NCBI GenBank assembly: GCA_937996595.1
Contig: CALKVC010000012.1
Location: forward strand, 1-15,769
Length of the DNA stretch: 15,769 nucleotides
Origin: an uncultured Chitinophagaceae bacterium
Lineage (GTDB): Bacteria > Bacteroidota > Bacteroidia > Chitinophagales > Chitinophagaceae
Direction of reading: 5' to 3'
Shown: positions 13,979 to 15,769 of the stretch, in pieces
How positions within the stretch are numbered: the first letter of the stretch is position 1
Layout: each line of letters begins with the position of its first letter
Notes under the pieces: model-generated
Told to the model about the DNA's origin: nothing
What the model saw: the letters and a program-made list of their open reading frames with translations, nothing else
Database searches by the model: none
Position numbers and translations under genes: made by a program

Positions 13979-15769
13979 CTAGCTCTCAGTTTCGCTTCCT
14001 GTACTGTAAATACCGAAGTGTACCTTTTTCCATATTTCCATCCACATGGTGGCAGCAAATGCAATAATAGCACAGGTTACATACACCGGCACCGGAAGGG
14101 GGCATAACCTGAACAATTGCTGCATATAAGGTACATACAGGATCACCGGCAGAAAAATTAATGTAACGGTAATAATGAAGGGTACCAGGTTATTCCGGTA
14201 TTTCAAGGTTGATAATATGGACAGGCGGAAAGAGCGGTTAACCAGTGTTAAAAAGATATTGCATAATAGCAGTGTAATAAAGATAACCGTTCTTACCTCG
14301 GTTTCATCTGCCTGTTGCTGCAGGTAATAATAACCCGCGCCCAGGCAACCGGCGGTAATCATCAATCCCTGCACGATACTAAGAAACAACTGGTTGAATG
14401 AAAGGAAGGTATAGCTCATTTTACGGGGAGGGCGGTTCATGGTTCCCGGTTCCATCGGTTCATTCTCATAAATGATGGAACAGGTTGGCCCCATGATGAG
14501 TTCCAGGAATATTACATGTACCGGTGAAAATATATCGGTAAAATCCCACATCAGCAGTAACGGCAGCGTAACAATCAATATGATGGGAATATGAATAGAA
14601 ACGATATACTGGATCGCTTTTTTCAGGTTATCATATATTTTTCTGCCAAGCGCAACGGCATCCACCATATGCGACAGATCATCATCTGCCAGAATCAATG
14701 ATGCTGCCGATTTAGCCACATCACTCCCCCGTTTGCCCATGGCGATACCAATGTGCGATGCCTTTAATGCAGGGCCGTCATTTACACCGTCACCTGTCAT
14801 GGCAACCACTTCCCCGTTTGCTTTCAGCGCTTCTATCACTTTCATTTTAGCCTCCGGGAACATTCGGGCAAAGATGTTCACTTCTTTAACCTCAACCTGT
14901 AATTGTTCCTGTTCCATCTGAAGCACATCTTTACCCAGCAGGCATTTCTTGTTGTTACGTATACCTGCCTGGGCGGCGATAGCCATCGTAGTTTCTGCAT
15001 AATCGCCCGTTATTACCTTCACTTCAATGCCTGCATCATAAAACTTACTGATGGTTTGCGCCATATTTTCTTTTGGCGGATCGAGGAAAGCGATGAGCCC
15101 GAGAAACTGGAATGTGAAGCTTTCCTGTGATGCCGGCCATTTTTTTTCATTCCATATTCCCTTTCCCACACCCAGTACCCGATAGCCGCTGCGGGCGTAT
15201 TCAATGCTTTGATTTTCGAATTCCTTTTTTTTATCCTCCGGCAAATCGCTTTGTACCAGGATAGCTTCCGGAGCCCCTTTGGCAGCAATTACAAATCCGC
15301 TATCCCTGTTGCTGAAAATATGCGTCATCATGGGGGGCCTGCCGGACACCGGGTACTCATGCACCTGCGTATATTGCAAACGTTTATCAATAGACGCTGT
15401 TTTGCCGTATAATCCGTGAATGGCTTTTTCCATCGGGTCGAAAGGATTGGTTTCACTGGACCACATGGCGTATTCAAGCAATTCGTGCGGAATATTATGT
15501 CCTACTTCGGCCGGAACAGACTTACCGGTAGCTGCATCAAAAAGAAAGTCCAGTTGCATACGGTTCTGTGTAAGTGTGCCGGTTTTATCTGCACAAATTA
15601 CAGTGGCGGAACCCAGTGTTTCCACATACTGCGGCTGTTTCACAATCACCTGGCTTCTCAGCAGCCTGTAGGCGCCCAATGCCTGGAATGTGCTGAACGC
15701 AACCGGTATCTCTTCCGGCAGCAGGCTCATGGCAAGGGTGAGGCCCTGCATCAGGGCTTTCATCACATC
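13979..15769 (-). CDS. P-type cation-transporting ATPase, C-terminal 595+ residues (5' end beyond window)
   Basis: Inner-membrane ATP-driven cation pump, cut by the right edge; the frame is open to the edge (Asp-Met-Met...), so Met at 15766 is not the true start. Numbering from that Met: helix-4 motif LPEEIP (16-21), phosphorylation site DKTGTLT (60-66), nucleotide-site KGAPEA (163-168), DPPK (229-232), TGD (253-255), hinge TGDGVND (324-330), then C-terminal membrane segments (about 385-575). Missing are the actuator domain and the first helices. Classical calcium pumps have PEGLP in helix 4 and NLVTDG in helix 6. Here these read PEEIP and ELIMGP (in FLELIMGPTCSIIYENEP), which places it in a P2-like branch of undefined ion specificity. 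No CPC heavy-metal motif is present. Two usp genes lie downstream on the same strand. Confidence 0.92.
   Translation of the reverse strand, partial: DVMKALMQGLTLAMSLLPEEIPVAFSTFQALGAYRLLRSQVIVKQPQYVETLGSATVICADKTGTLTQNRMQLDFLFDAATGKSVPAEVGHNIPHELLEYAMWSSETNPFDPMEKAIHGLYGKTASIDKRLQYTQVHEYPVSGRPPMMTHIFSNRDSGFVIAAKGAPEAILVQSDLPEDKKKEFENQSIEYARSGYRVLGVGKGIWNEKKWPASQESFTFQFLGLIAFLDPPKENMAQTISKFYDAGIEVKVITGDYAETTMAIAAQAGIRNNKKCLLGKDVLQMEQEQLQVEVKEVNIFARMFPEAKMKVIEALKANGEVVAMTGDGVNDGPALKASHIGIAMGKRGSDVAKSAASLILADDDLSHMVDAVALGRKIYDNLKKAIQYIVSIHIPIILIVTLPLLLMWDFTDIFSPVHVIFLELIMGPTCSIIYENEPMEPGTMNRPPRKMSYTFLSFNQLFLSIVQGLMITAGCLGAGYYYLQQQADETEVRTVIFITLLLCNIFLTLVNRSFRLSILSTLKYRNNLVPFIITVTLIFLPVILYVPYMQQLFRLCPLPVPVYVTCAIIAFAATMWMEIWKKVHFGIYSTGSETES

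Overview
The window looks like chromosomal housekeeping DNA from a Bacteroidota bacterium, probably of the Chitinophagaceae type (inference). The evidence is moderate GC content, candidate promoters of the Bacteroidota form (TTG, about 19 bp, TAnnTTTG), very few Shine-Dalgarno sequences, and the protein families present. I see no phage, insertion sequence, CRISPR array, tRNA or rRNA.

Layout. Positions 1-4332 hold a minus-strand block: plsC-like acyltransferase, priA (overlapping it by 8 bp), then murB, which runs off the left edge. Positions 4333-4653 are a 321-bp gap with a heptamer repeat array and a GC-rich block. Positions 4654-5569 carry rplU, rpmA and a tiny Lys/Ala-repeat DNA-binding-type protein on the plus strand, closed by a clear terminator. 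A PolX-family protein (5748-7427, +) faces dapA (7473-8354, -). A 394-bp gap full of perfect inverted repeats follows, then an L,D-transpeptidase-type secreted protein (-), an acyl-CoA-binding protein (-), a YtxH-type small membrane protein (+) and a divergent Nramp-family transporter (+). The right end holds two tandem-domain universal stress proteins (-) and the C-terminal 595 residues of a P-type cation ATPase (-) that is cut by the right edge.

How the genes relate. murB, dapA and the L,D-transpeptidase all bear on peptidoglycan: precursor synthesis, the diaminopimelate/lysine branch, and crosslink chemistry. The right half groups ion transport (Nramp, P-type ATPase) with stress proteins (two Usp, YtxH).

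No complete new multi-gene system is evident. The most notable signals are: (1) intergenic arrays of 7-bp units of the form GATNNNN at two loci; (2) a PolX homologue whose polymerase active-site aspartates appear lost while the PHP nuclease metal ligands are all present; (3) a cluster of perfect inverted repeats between dapA and the L,D-transpeptidase gene; (4) a motif shared at the same distance upstream of both usp genes; and (5) ion-site substitutions in the two transporters.
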